A stretch of DNA of 64,000 nucleotides, from positions 1,364,001-1,428,000 of the forward strand of contig OY771913.1 of assembly GCA_963674975.1 (NCBI GenBank), in the 5' to 3' direction. Both the position numbers and the translations under genes were made by a program. The notes below the pieces were generated by a model. That model was not told where the DNA came from. It worked only from the letters and a program-made list of their open reading frames with translations, and did no database searches. This document shows positions 7,760 to 16,644 of this stretch, one piece after another (within the stretch, counting starts at the first letter, position 1; each line of letters starts with the position of its first letter). This stretch comes from UBA4781 sp963674975. GTDB lineage: Bacteria > Chloroflexota > Anaerolineae > Anaerolineales > Anaerolineaceae.

Positions 7760-9754
7760 ATGGGTCAAAATATTCACCTCATTTTTAAAACGCACCTGGA
7801 TGTCGGTTTTACGGATCACGCAGCAGCAGTTGTTCAAAACTACTTTTCGCAATATATTCCCAATGCGCTGGCGACCGCGAGCAAAATGCGCCGCATGGAA
7901 CAATCCGAAAAATTCATCTGGACTACTGGCTCCTGGCTCATCTATAAATATCTTGAACAAGCCGCTCCTGAACAGCGCAAGGAAATGGAGAATGCCATCT
8001 TGGCAGGAGATATTACCTGGCATGCCCTTCCATTCACAACTCATACGGAATTGATGGATGTTGAGCTTTTCCGCTTTGGTCTATCGCTCTCTCAAGAACT
8101 TGACCGGCGTTTTGGGAAATATACCATCGCCGCAAAATTTACGGATGTGCCAGGTCACACGCGAGGGATCGTTCCGCTTTTGGTTGAAGCAGGCATTACC
8201 TTTTTACACATCGGCATCAATCCCGGTTCATCCGTTCCATGTGTACCTCCACTTTTCCGCTGGCAGGATCCTTCGGGAAAAGAGCTTATCGTGATGGTGG
8301 AAAGCGGGTATGGGAACCTCTTCACAATTAAAGGATTGGAAGATTCGCTGGCTTTTGCCCATACAATCGATAACCTTGGTCCACAATCACCCGAGCAGGT
8401 CCTTGATATTTATCATTCTATGCAAAAGTCTTTTCCAAATGCACATATTTTTGCATCATCACTCAATGATTTCGCCATTAAATTGGAACCTATTCGCCAA
8501 CAGCTTCCCATATTTACAGAAGAAATTGGGGATACCTGGATTCACGGCATCGGCAGCGACCCTCTCAAGGTAAGTCAGTTTCGTGAACTGCTGCGCCTGC
8601 GTAAGGAATGGCTTGCCAAAGATTCCAGCATTCGCCATGAAAAATGGTTTGAGAATTTTGAGCAGCGTCTACTGCTTGTACCCGAACACACCTGGGGCAT
8701 GGATGAAAAAACATTCTTACATGACCACGAGAATTATGCAGCCGATGCATTTAATAAAGCACGCAGCAAGCCCAATTTCAAGAAATTCGAATCCTCCTGG
8801 GCAGAAAAGCGCGCTTATATTCAGACGGCAGTAAACGAGTTGGACGATCCAATATTTGCTGTTTCTTCACAAAAACATCTTGATGCCATTCGTCCTGTTC
8901 GTCCCCATCTTCCCAGCTGGGATCAGGTAGCTGATGTGAAGCAGCCAATTGAACTAGAACGTTGGACCGTACAATTTGATCCTTCAACCGGTGCGCTTAT
9001 CTTACTAACCACTCACCATAAATCCAGAAATTGGGCTGACAAGAACCATCCACTGGGATGGCTGCGCTACCAGACTTTTTCATCCAAAGATTATGAACGC
9101 TTTTTCCACCAATACATCCTCCCTGCTGAGCAAAAAAACAGCTGGAGTCGTGAAGATTTCACCAAACCGGGTATGGAATCTGCTGATCCTCCCAGCCGTT
9201 TCTGGCAGCCTCATGTAAAAAGTCAATACACGCAGAAAATAAACGGGGAAACCCAATATTTATTTCACCTAGTCGCCGAACCTCCCAGCGATCAGGAATA
9301 CGGCTGCCCACAGGATTTCTACCTGCAATATACATTTCACCAGGATGGATCCGGGGTGGATATCGATCTCCAGTGGTTCAACAAGCATGCCTGCCGGCTG
9401 CCAGAAGCGCTGTGGTTTACCTTCCAACCCTTCTCATCGAAGAATGCCGAATGGCAAATCGAAAAACTTGGTGAATATATTTCTCCGCTGCATGTGGTGA
9501 AAAAAGGCAACCATCATCTCCACGCTTCTGGAAAAGACGTGATATGCAAGGATGGAATGGATAATCTAAAAATAGCTGCGCTTGACTCGCCGCTGGTCGC
9601 TCCCGGCAAGCCAGCACTGCTGGATTTTTCGAATGAGCAGCCCGATATGTCAGGCGGGATGCATTTCAATTTATATAATAATGTTTGGGGAACAAATTTC
9701 CCGATGTGGTTTGAAGAAGACTGCCGCTCCCGCTTTGTGCTGCAGTTTCTATGA
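7760..9754 (+). CDS. GH38-like alpha-mannosidase-fold protein (DUF5054)
   Basis: The protein has 664 residues and no signal peptide. The N-terminal half resembles the GH38/57-type catalytic barrel: IFKTHLDVGFTDH has the zinc-binding His-x-Asp (about 12 and 14), WTTGSWLI and WHALPFTTHTELMD follow, and FTDVPGHTRG fits the segment carrying the next Asp ligand. The C-terminal half is beta-rich. This arrangement matches DUF5054 proteins, relatives of alpha-mannosidases with unproven substrates. It converges on the PHP gene (6-base overlap of the ends) of a transporter operon, suggesting one carbohydrate-use locus. AAAGGA lies 9 bases before the ATG. Confidence 0.8.
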   Translation: MGQNIHLIFKTHLDVGFTDHAAAVVQNYFSQYIPNALATASKMRRMEQSEKFIWTTGSWLIYKYLEQAAPEQRKEMENAILAGDITWHALPFTTHTELMDVELFRFGLSLSQELDRRFGKYTIAAKFTDVPGHTRGIVPLLVEAGITFLHIGINPGSSVPCVPPLFRWQDPSGKELIVMVESGYGNLFTIKGLEDSLAFAHTIDNLGPQSPEQVLDIYHSMQKSFPNAHIFASSLNDFAIKLEPIRQQLPIFTEEIGDTWIHGIGSDPLKVSQFRELLRLRKEWLAKDSSIRHEKWFENFEQRLLLVPEHTWGMDEKTFLHDHENYAADAFNKARSKPNFKKFESSWAEKRAYIQTAVNELDDPIFAVSSQKHLDAIRPVRPHLPSWDQVADVKQPIELERWTVQFDPSTGALILLTTHHKSRNWADKNHPLGWLRYQTFSSKDYERFFHQYILPAEQKNSWSREDFTKPGMESADPPSRFWQPHVKSQYTQKINGETQYLFHLVAEPPSDQEYGCPQDFYLQYTFHQDGSGVDIDLQWFNKHACRLPEALWFTFQPFSSKNAEWQIEKLGEYISPLHVVKKGNHHLHASGKDVICKDGMDNLKIAALDSPLVAPGKPALLDFSNEQPDMSGGMHFNLYNNVWGTNFPMWFEEDCRSRFVLQFL

Positions 9755-11080
9755 ACCCTCAAAATAAATGGGGTTGGAGATCAAAACAGGCAGCATGGGG
9801 ATGCCGGGCAACAACACACGCAGTATCTCGATCCTGGCAAATCCGGGGGATTCTTTGATATAGGATATAGAGTATTTTCCATTGCCAGCAGCTTCAAGGA
9901 GAACTTTGCTTTCTACCTCTGTTACCACGCGGAGAACATCTCCCTTGAGTAAGTTATCTGCAACAATATGAATTTCTTTTCCCTTTTCCCAATCCACACT
10001 ATCACCCATGATCCCCTCACCGGATGTCATTTCCAACATGGGTCCATTCGGTGCATAGCAGATATAAGCATGCCCTGCCTTTAGCGCAGCCAGAATATCC
10101 GTACGGCTGGAAGATCTGGCATACACACAAGTAGTGGGTCCACCCATGAAAATGAAGGGGATGTCATCTCGATGAAAGTCGCTCCCGCCACTAATTGGAA
10201 TTTTCATTCCCTGTGATAATAACTGCTGCCATAAGCCAACAGCCTTGAGATTCGATTCGCGCATTGGACCGTTCCAGATTTCAATATAATCAAAAGGAAT
10301 TTTCTTCAGATCAAATTGAAACTCGCATCCCTCTTGAAATGGATGATTGATCCCGATCAATGCACCCCGTTCATGGGCTGAATTAAAACGTTCCTGTACT
10401 TCCTCAAGATTATTTGCGATAAACGGAACATCATAAGGTTTATCCACGCCCAGAAAATTGGAATGACCCAGATAATGGGTATATTCTATTCCTGGGATCA
10501 CACTTATATCCCGTGCCTGAGGCAACTTGTCGGATGAAATCATCTGGTTATGATCGGTGATGGCAATGAAATCCAATCCGAGTTTTCGCGCCCGCTCTGC
10601 CAGTTCTTCGATCGTAAAAATTCCGTCAGATGCCTGCGAATGCACGTGCAAATCCCCCTTGTAAAGGCGGATATACTTCTTTGAGTAAGTTATTTCATAA
10701 TTTACAGTCACACCTTCGGCAGCGATCTTGTACGCTCCAACAATGATCTGCCATTCGCCGGGAAGCAATAGACAGGCATTATAGCCAGGTGTGGCATAGA
10801 CCTCGCTAACAGTGATCTCCTTTTTATCGGATCCTGAAGCACCCACCTGGCTTCCATCCGGAGCGATCAACCCCAGATCAATAATATTAACCTGCTGGCG
10901 CGCTACAAAACTGCCATTTTCTAATACATTTTCTTTATCGTCATAACCGGCATATTCATAGGACAGTGTCATCCATTCGATATCATCAGGCATGGAAAAA
11001 GGAAGGGTAAAATAAGTCCCTTCCTTTTCATGTTCAATATGAATTTGCTTCTTTATGGTAGTAAGGTTTGAATTCTCCAT
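9749..11080 (-). CDS. PHP-domain metallohydrolase (CehA/McbA-like)
   Basis: The protein has 443 residues. Residues ~1-150 form a beta-rich domain, then a PHP domain begins with GDLHVHSQASDGIFTIEEL (His-x-His), continues with DFIAITDHNQ, PGIEYTHYLGH and ends with SGGSDFHRDD (about 300). These are the metal-binding motifs of PHP phosphoesterases; proteins with this layout are annotated CehA/McbA family. It is the last gene of MFS-esterase-PHP, five bases after the esterase. A phosphoester or carbamate-type substrate is possible but not shown. Confidence 0.87.
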   Translation of the reverse strand: MENSNLTTIKKQIHIEHEKEGTYFTLPFSMPDDIEWMTLSYEYAGYDDKENVLENGSFVARQQVNIIDLGLIAPDGSQVGASGSDKKEITVSEVYATPGYNACLLLPGEWQIIVGAYKIAAEGVTVNYEITYSKKYIRLYKGDLHVHSQASDGIFTIEELAERARKLGLDFIAITDHNQMISSDKLPQARDISVIPGIEYTHYLGHSNFLGVDKPYDVPFIANNLEEVQERFNSAHERGALIGINHPFQEGCEFQFDLKKIPFDYIEIWNGPMRESNLKAVGLWQQLLSQGMKIPISGGSDFHRDDIPFIFMGGPTTCVYARSSSRTDILAALKAGHAYICYAPNGPMLEMTSGEGIMGDSVDWEKGKEIHIVADNLLKGDVLRVVTEVESKVLLEAAGNGKYSISYIKESPGFARIEILRVLLPGIPMLPVLISNPIYFEGS

Positions 11081-11085
11081 TTTTA

Positions 11086-11856
11086 TTAATCACGTTTCCC
11101 TAAAACCGTCTCTAAAAACCTCTGGATCTGTGCATTCCAAAAGAACCAGTCGTGTTTTCCATCTTCTTCATGATACGCCACTTCGATCCCCAGAGATGCG
11201 CATGCTTTTGCATACAACTGGCTCAATGGATAAAGATCATCCTGCCGCCCACATACGATGTGCAGTTGAGGCAAAATAGATGGATCTGCAGCCGCACGCT
11301 GCAGCCACACAGCCGGGTCATGTTCGCTGCCGTTCAATTTTTCCAGGTCACCGAAGAGACAGGTAAATTCTTCGTAGCGCGGGTCTTCAGGATTCATTTT
11401 TAAAATATCAAGAGATAACACTCCAGAAAAGCTGCCTACCACCGAGAAACGTTCAGGATAAGCAAAAGCTGCTTTAAAAGCACCATAGCCACCCATAGAA
11501 ATTCCTACGAGCAATGTATCTTCCCGTTTTGGGGTTAGATCAAATACATCTGCAAGGTAGCACGGTAATTCTTCCATCAAATAAGAAAAATAGCCCTGTC
11601 CATTCGGCTGGTCGGTATAAAAGCTGCGCCCTGCGGACGGCATGACCACAACCAACCCGTACGCATTGGCAAGTGTTTCAATGAACGTGTAGCGCTGCCA
11701 GGCACTGGCGTCATCACTGAGACCATGCAATAAATACAAAACTTTCCGGCCTCTAACCGGAACACCTTCCATCCGCCCCGGGTCGGGGACGATCATATTT
11801 AAGGGCATATTCATCTTTACCGTTTCAGATACATGGTCGATGTGAATATAAGCCAT
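11086..11856 (-). CDS. Esterase of the FrmB/esterase-D-like (tributyrin esterase) family
   Basis: This is a 256-residue alpha/beta hydrolase without signal peptide. Motifs: YLLHGLSDDASAW (oxyanion region), VVMPSAGRSFYTDQ, the nucleophile elbow GISMGGYGAFKAAF (Ser at about 122), VCGRQDDLY (Asp) and EDGKHDWFFW (catalytic His). This is the esterase D/FrmB layout, acting on short acyl or acetyl esters. It starts two bases after the sugar-transporter stop, so a role in deacetylating an imported carbohydrate is a fair inference. Confidence 0.9.
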   Translation of the reverse strand: MAYIHIDHVSETVKMNMPLNMIVPDPGRMEGVPVRGRKVLYLLHGLSDDASAWQRYTFIETLANAYGLVVVMPSAGRSFYTDQPNGQGYFSYLMEELPCYLADVFDLTPKREDTLLVGISMGGYGAFKAAFAYPERFSVVGSFSGVLSLDILKMNPEDPRYEEFTCLFGDLEKLNGSEHDPAVWLQRAAADPSILPQLHIVCGRQDDLYPLSQLYAKACASLGIEVAYHEEDGKHDWFFWNAQIQRFLETVLGKRD

Positions 11857-11858
11857 GT

Positions 11859-13160
11859 TTATCCCTCCGTTTTTACAGGTTTCGCATTGACCGTTTTCTT
11901 CTCGAAATTGATGAAGAATGAGAAAGCGAAACTAATGACCATCAACACCAGCGGAAAAACTGTCAGCAAGAAACGAGCAGCGTTATCGGGCTGCGTGCCC
12001 GGATTATTGCCGCTCTCGAATCCGAATAAAGCAAACACAAGATAAAAAGCAAAACTGGTAAACAAACCATTCAAGCGGTTCATGAAACCCAAAGCGTTAG
12101 AGATGATGCCCTCACGCCGTACCTTATATTTAATCCTATCCTCATCGATGATCTTGGCACCAATCAGATCCATGGTAACAATCACACCAGATACACCGAA
12201 CCCGATAAAACATCCGCTTACAATCGCGAAGATCAGGGAATTCGCAAAATACATTGGGATGAAAGCCAGCGCCAGCACCAGCAAAGCAACCCGCCATACA
12301 TTGATCAGATGATATTTCTTGACCATGGCTGCCCAAAAAGCCACACACCCGATGGCAACGATCAACACCGAAGCGAACAGTAAAGTCTGCTGGCTGTCTG
12401 AAATACCCAGGGTATACTTTGCGAAAAATGGAACGGTTGCCAGCACCAGAGATAAAGCAGCGCTATAAAATGCGTTGGCAAATCCGGCAATCCAGAATTT
12501 CTTGTTCAGAAAGATCTCTTTCAGACTGTTCCACAATTTGGGTTTTTCTTCTTCCGATTGGATCCCGGCATCTTTACAGCGGAGCGACATATACATGATC
12601 ACAGCTCCGCCCAGCAGCCCATAGATAATGGAGGTCTTGGAGTAGCCAATGGCACTGGTGATCATGGGGGTTAGAGCAATACTAATGATCATGGCTACTA
12701 ATTGAAATGCCTGCCTCATTGCGTTCGTTTTTGCACGAATTTCATCGGTTGGAAAAAGTTCCGGGAAAAGAGCGGCATAATTCGCATTAATAATTGAATC
12801 AATGGTTCCGGTAAGGATATAAAAAACCATGCAGTAAATAAACAGTGCCTGCCCTGCTAACTGAAGAGGGGTATTATAAAAAGCGACCAAACATAATGCC
12901 AGCAGAGGGGTGCTGATCACCAGCCAGGGGCGTCTTCTTCCCCATTTTGTCTTCGTGCGGTCTGATAAAAATCCATACACCGGATTATCAATTGCATCGA
13001 TAAAGGTATAGATAAACAGCATCAGAGAAAACTGCACTGTGGTTAATCCCAAACGATCTACATAAAAAACTGCCGCATAGGTTTTAAGCATATTGATCGG
13101 GATAGATGTGCCGAACATACCAATGGCATAATCGAATGATAATGAACGGGGTTTTTTCAT
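11859..13160 (-). CDS. GPH-family sugar:cation symporter (MFS)
   Basis: The start at 13160 is chosen because AAGGAGGA lies nine bases upstream; a longer reading to 13262 adds 34 hydrophilic residues with no ribosome site. The 433-residue product has about 12 hydrophobic segments and the family pattern: SFDYAIGMFGTSIPIN at the start, then GFLSDRTKTKWGRRRPW, the signature loop between helices 2 and 3 of glycoside-pentoside-hexuronide symporters such as MelB. It imports a glycoside, pentoside or hexuronide with Na+ or H+. First gene of an operon with the esterase and the PHP hydrolase. Confidence 0.9.
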   Translation of the reverse strand: MKKPRSLSFDYAIGMFGTSIPINMLKTYAAVFYVDRLGLTTVQFSLMLFIYTFIDAIDNPVYGFLSDRTKTKWGRRRPWLVISTPLLALCLVAFYNTPLQLAGQALFIYCMVFYILTGTIDSIINANYAALFPELFPTDEIRAKTNAMRQAFQLVAMIISIALTPMITSAIGYSKTSIIYGLLGGAVIMYMSLRCKDAGIQSEEEKPKLWNSLKEIFLNKKFWIAGFANAFYSAALSLVLATVPFFAKYTLGISDSQQTLLFASVLIVAIGCVAFWAAMVKKYHLINVWRVALLVLALAFIPMYFANSLIFAIVSGCFIGFGVSGVIVTMDLIGAKIIDEDRIKYKVRREGIISNALGFMNRLNGLFTSFAFYLVFALFGFESGNNPGTQPDNAARFLLTVFPLVLMVISFAFSFFINFEKKTVNAKPVKTEG

Positions 13161-13346
13161 TGAAGATATCCTCCTTTTCCTGTCTTCATTTCTATTAAAG
13201 AAACCATTCCGGGTTCTTACTTTAATTGGGTTGGAGGGAATCTCTTCAAGTATTAATACCAACGACCAGGTTTTAAAATTTAATTATGGCATTCCCTCTT
13301 GAAAATTCCTGTGTAAGTTTGGTCCCCATAGAAATGGTTTCAAACA

Positions 13347-13363
13347 TTGTATTAATGATACAA
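13347..13363. promoter_or_regulatory. Palindromic operator candidate upstream of the GPH transporter operon
   Basis: TTGTATTAATGATACAA is a perfect inverted repeat with 6-bp arms and a 5-base centre, a size typical of dimeric repressor sites. It lies about 190 bases upstream of the transporter start in a spacer (13161-13461) that otherwise shows no gene. No regulator gene is adjacent. Confidence 0.35.
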
Positions 13364-13461
13364 CAGAATATTTTGAATCAGTCATCCTTTATTCCTCGAT
13401 AACCAGCCGACAAACAATTACGTAAAAACCGCATTATCTTGATAAAACAAACCTGAAAAAA

Positions 13462-14235
13462 TTAATCTGCTTTTTTCCAGACCTGATATAAACCAATATT
13501 CCCCTCTTTCCCATCCGAACAGAAACTATCTTCTATCGAATAACCCGTTTCTGCAGCCGATCTCTCCAACTCCTCAATGCTGTAGATATGCACATAGCGA
13601 TATCCCACCCCATTTATTTGGCTTTCATCCGCTTTCCAATCCATCAAAATATCACCGTTCTCCACATCCGTTTCGGTCAGCCCCGCCTGCTCCCAATTCT
13701 GAAAACGCTTCAACAGCCTGCGGCTGTTTTGCGGCTGCCAGACACTGAAAATAAATTTTCCTGCAGGTTTTAACAGAGCATGAATGTTCTGAAACAGCTT
13801 TTTTCGCTCTCCCATTCCCGGAATATGGTGCAGAACCGCAAATGCCAGAATGACCTCCCATTCCCCGGCTGCCGGGAAATCAGTCCAATCTGATTGAATC
13901 AGATCAAAAACAGAGAAGTCTGCCTTGAATGCAGCTTTACCCTCAAGCTCCCGGTACGCCTGCCGGCTTTTCTCAATGAGATGATCGCTAAAATCCACAC
14001 CGCAGTACGAACCGCTGAAACCAATTTTCACCAGCTCTTTCAGGATATTCCCATTCCCGCATCCCAGATCAAGGATCGTAATTGCAGGAGGAATTGTTTT
14101 CATGATCCTGCTCACCCCCGGTTGAACTCGATAGCGAGTAGAAGAAAATGAAGCGGAAAAAGTCTGATAGAATTCGCGATTAAGCGCGTTGATCTTATGA
14201 ATGATGCTCTTATCCACAGAGCCATTATAGTGCAT
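13462..14235 (-). CDS. SAM-dependent class I methyltransferase
   Basis: This is a soluble protein of up to 257 residues with the Rossmann motif ILDLGCGNGNILKELV (about 55), then YCGVDFSDHLIEKS (acidic loop), VILAFAVLHHIPG (motif IV) and KFIFSVWQPQN. Substrate unknown. The start is uncertain: a TATAAT on this strand (forward 14224-14229) lies inside the reading frame and six bases before an in-frame GTG at 14217, so the real product may start there on a leaderless mRNA. It is divergent from elp3, 19 bases away. Confidence 0.88.
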   Translation of the reverse strand: MHYNGSVDKSIIHKINALNREFYQTFSASFSSTRYRVQPGVSRIMKTIPPAITILDLGCGNGNILKELVKIGFSGSYCGVDFSDHLIEKSRQAYRELEGKAAFKADFSVFDLIQSDWTDFPAAGEWEVILAFAVLHHIPGMGERKKLFQNIHALLKPAGKFIFSVWQPQNSRRLLKRFQNWEQAGLTETDVENGDILMDWKADESQINGVGYRYVHIYSIEELERSAAETGYSIEDSFCSDGKEGNIGLYQVWKKAD

Positions 14236-14254
14236 CGATTAAAGATGAAACAGC

Positions 14255-15880
14255 ATGAAAAGAACAAGAGAAGCCTGGCGTAATGCCAAAAAGTATTCCA
14301 CTGAAGAAAAATCCATCGCCCGCCTGGTGCTGGAAGAAATTCAAAACGGCGAAGCGGTGATGAAAGCTATTCACAAGTATCCTCTTCCAGCTGGCGGATA
14401 TATTGCTAAACACGCCCTTATCGCACAATATCACGAACTTGTGAAAGACGGGACATATTCATTTGATCCCGCTTTTCTGGTCAAGATCAGGATGAAACCG
14501 ATCCGCTCTCTTTCTGGTGTTACCACGGTGACCGTACTCACGAAACCGTATCCCTGCCCGGGAAAGTGCATCTTCTGCCCCGATGACGAGGAATTACCAA
14601 AGAGCTATCTGCGTGAAGAACCCGGCGCTGCTCGCGCGTTTGAAAACCAATTCGACCCGTATTTACAGGTCGTTTCCAGATTATCATCCTATGAAGCAAC
14701 CGGGCACCCCATCAGCAAAATCGAACTGCTGATACTGGGGGGATCATGGACCGCCTACGAGGTGGAATATCAATCGTGGTTCATTCAGCGCTGCCTGGAT
14801 GCAATGAATGGAAAAGATTCCACATCACTTGAAGAAGCCCAGAAGATCAATGAAACAAGCAGCCACCGAAATGTTGGGCTGGTGGTAGAAACTCGCCCTG
14901 ACATGATCACTCCGGAAGCGCTGGCATCATTTAGAAAGATGGGAGTAACGAAGGTACAGATCGGGGCACAGAGCTTCGATGATCAGATCCTGGCGCTGAA
15001 TCAGCGCGGGCATACCGCTGCCGCTACCCTGCGGGCTACTGCATTGATGCACGCAGCCGGATTCAAGATCGTTATGCACTGGATGCCCAATTTGATGGGA
15101 GCCACTCTTGATTCAGATCACTCCGATTTCAGAAAGATGTGGGAGGATGGATACTGTCCGGATGAGCTCAAGATCTATCCGACCCAGCTGGTTGAAAACA
15201 GCCAGCTGTACCGCTACTGGCAGAAAGGGCAGTACAAACCCTATGCCACTCAGCAATTGATCCAGCTCATTGCAGACCTCAAGCCCGGTATTCCCGAATA
15301 CTGCCGCGTCAACCGCGTCATTCGCGATATTCCCTCTACGTACATTGTGGATGGAAACAAACGCTCAAGCTTAAGGCAGGATATCCAGCATGAACTGGCT
15401 TTACGCGGAGAACGATGCCGCTGCATCCGCTGCCGTGAAATTCGCGGGAAGCAGATATCGGAAGAAACGCTGGAATTAAAAGACTTTATCTACCATCCAC
15501 ACTATTCCGAAGAACATTTCCTGCAGTACTGCACCCCGGACGATCATCTAGCCGGATATCTTCGCCTATCTTTCCCCGAACTATCCAGTAATGAAGGGCA
15601 GACCATTTACGAGGAAATACACCGACAGATACCGGAGCTGCGCGGATGCGCGATCATTCGAGAAGTGCATATCTACGGTCAATCGCTGCAGTTCGGAAAA
15701 GAGAAATCAGGGGCAGCCCAACATGTTGGATTGGGAAGCAGCCTTATTGAAAAAGCTGTGGAACTCTGCCGCGAGAGAGGTATCAAAAAACTGGCAGTGA
15801 TCGCTGCCATCGGTACACGCCAATATTATTATGAAAGAGGATTCAAGGGTGGCAAGCTTTATATGATCCGGCAGGTATAA
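14255..15880 (+). CDS. elp3: Elp3-family tRNA U34 radical SAM/GNAT enzyme
   Basis: Elp3 makes the carboxymethyl group on wobble uridine 34 of tRNA using acetyl-CoA and a radical-SAM [4Fe-4S] cluster. The 541-residue protein has the full layout: basic N-terminal tRNA-binding part, radical SAM domain with CPGKCIFCPDD (Cys 101, 105, 108), GASQSFD-like VQIGAQSFDDQILALNQRGH, a zinc-like GERCRCIRCREI, and a C-terminal GNAT domain with QHVGLGSSLIEKA (acetyl-CoA loop) and YYYERGFK. Dehalococcoides, another Chloroflexota member, has a structurally studied bacterial homologue. The next gene starts 8 bases downstream. Confidence 0.95.
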   Translation: MKRTREAWRNAKKYSTEEKSIARLVLEEIQNGEAVMKAIHKYPLPAGGYIAKHALIAQYHELVKDGTYSFDPAFLVKIRMKPIRSLSGVTTVTVLTKPYPCPGKCIFCPDDEELPKSYLREEPGAARAFENQFDPYLQVVSRLSSYEATGHPISKIELLILGGSWTAYEVEYQSWFIQRCLDAMNGKDSTSLEEAQKINETSSHRNVGLVVETRPDMITPEALASFRKMGVTKVQIGAQSFDDQILALNQRGHTAAATLRATALMHAAGFKIVMHWMPNLMGATLDSDHSDFRKMWEDGYCPDELKIYPTQLVENSQLYRYWQKGQYKPYATQQLIQLIADLKPGIPEYCRVNRVIRDIPSTYIVDGNKRSSLRQDIQHELALRGERCRCIRCREIRGKQISEETLELKDFIYHPHYSEEHFLQYCTPDDHLAGYLRLSFPELSSNEGQTIYEEIHRQIPELRGCAIIREVHIYGQSLQFGKEKSGAAQHVGLGSSLIEKAVELCRERGIKKLAVIAAIGTRQYYYERGFKGGKLYMIRQV

Positions 15881-15888
15881 ACAGCAGT

Positions 15889-16641
15889 ATGGCTCTTCAT
15901 TTTTTTCATGAATATTCTTATCAAGAAAACGGGATTGGTGGTGATCAGAAAACACCTACTGTTTTAGTTCACGGGGCAGGCAGTTCGCTTTTGGGTTGGC
16001 CTCTGGTACTTCGCCGCCTGCCGGGATTGCATACCATCGCGGTCGATCTACCCAATCATGGAAATTCCGCCCCGAAGGAAATCAACAGTATTGAACAATC
16101 CGCAGAAGACCTTCATTCTTTTTTAACTTCCCTGGATATTCCCCAAGTGAATCTGATCGGGTTTTCAATGGGATCAGCGATCGTTCTGCAGATGCTTCTG
16201 CAGTATCCCAAATACATACAGAAGGCAGCACTGATCTCCTTTACACCGCAGCCGATACTTGATGAATTGGACCGCAAAGACGACCGGCAGTTTGATTGGA
16301 TGCAGGTTTTCATTAATAAACTGTTCAATCAAAATTTATCCGAATCACAAAGGGACAAGATCGGCGACCCGCTTTTTACAATGAATAGAGAAGTTCTTTA
16401 TAAAGACCTGATGAATGCTCATCGATATTATCCTGATTTTTTTGGAGAAAAATCATCGACACCGGTTTTATTCTTATCGGGCAGTGATGACCCATTCTTT
16501 AATAAGAATACCGAGCAAAGCATGCAGGAACATTTTATTAATCGAAGCATAAAAGTGCTGCCTCGTGCAGGGCATCTTTTAATATGGGAATATCCTGATC
16601 TGGTCAAAAAATATCTGTTGGATTTTTTCCTGAAAACCTGA
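15889..16641 (+). CDS. Alpha/beta hydrolase
   Basis: The protein has 250 residues. It shows VLVHGAGSSLLGWPLVLRRL (oxyanion loop), the nucleophile elbow LIGFSMGSAIVLQ (Ser at about 90), LSGSDDPFF (Asp) and PRAGHLLIWEYPD (His), a complete triad. The cap region is rich in charged residues. It is cytoplasmic and follows elp3 by 8 bases, so they are probably cotranscribed, though no functional link is evident. The substrate is unknown. Confidence 0.88.
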   Translation: MALHFFHEYSYQENGIGGDQKTPTVLVHGAGSSLLGWPLVLRRLPGLHTIAVDLPNHGNSAPKEINSIEQSAEDLHSFLTSLDIPQVNLIGFSMGSAIVLQMLLQYPKYIQKAALISFTPQPILDELDRKDDRQFDWMQVFINKLFNQNLSESQRDKIGDPLFTMNREVLYKDLMNAHRYYPDFFGEKSSTPVLFLSGSDDPFFNKNTEQSMQEHFINRSIKVLPRAGHLLIWEYPDLVKKYLLDFFLKT

Positions 16642-16644
16642 TTT

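Noticed and set aside
13161..13262. 34-residue N-terminal extension of the GPH transporter
   Set aside because: An AAGGAGGA site nine bases before the ATG at 13160 and the family's usual N-terminus favour the shorter protein.
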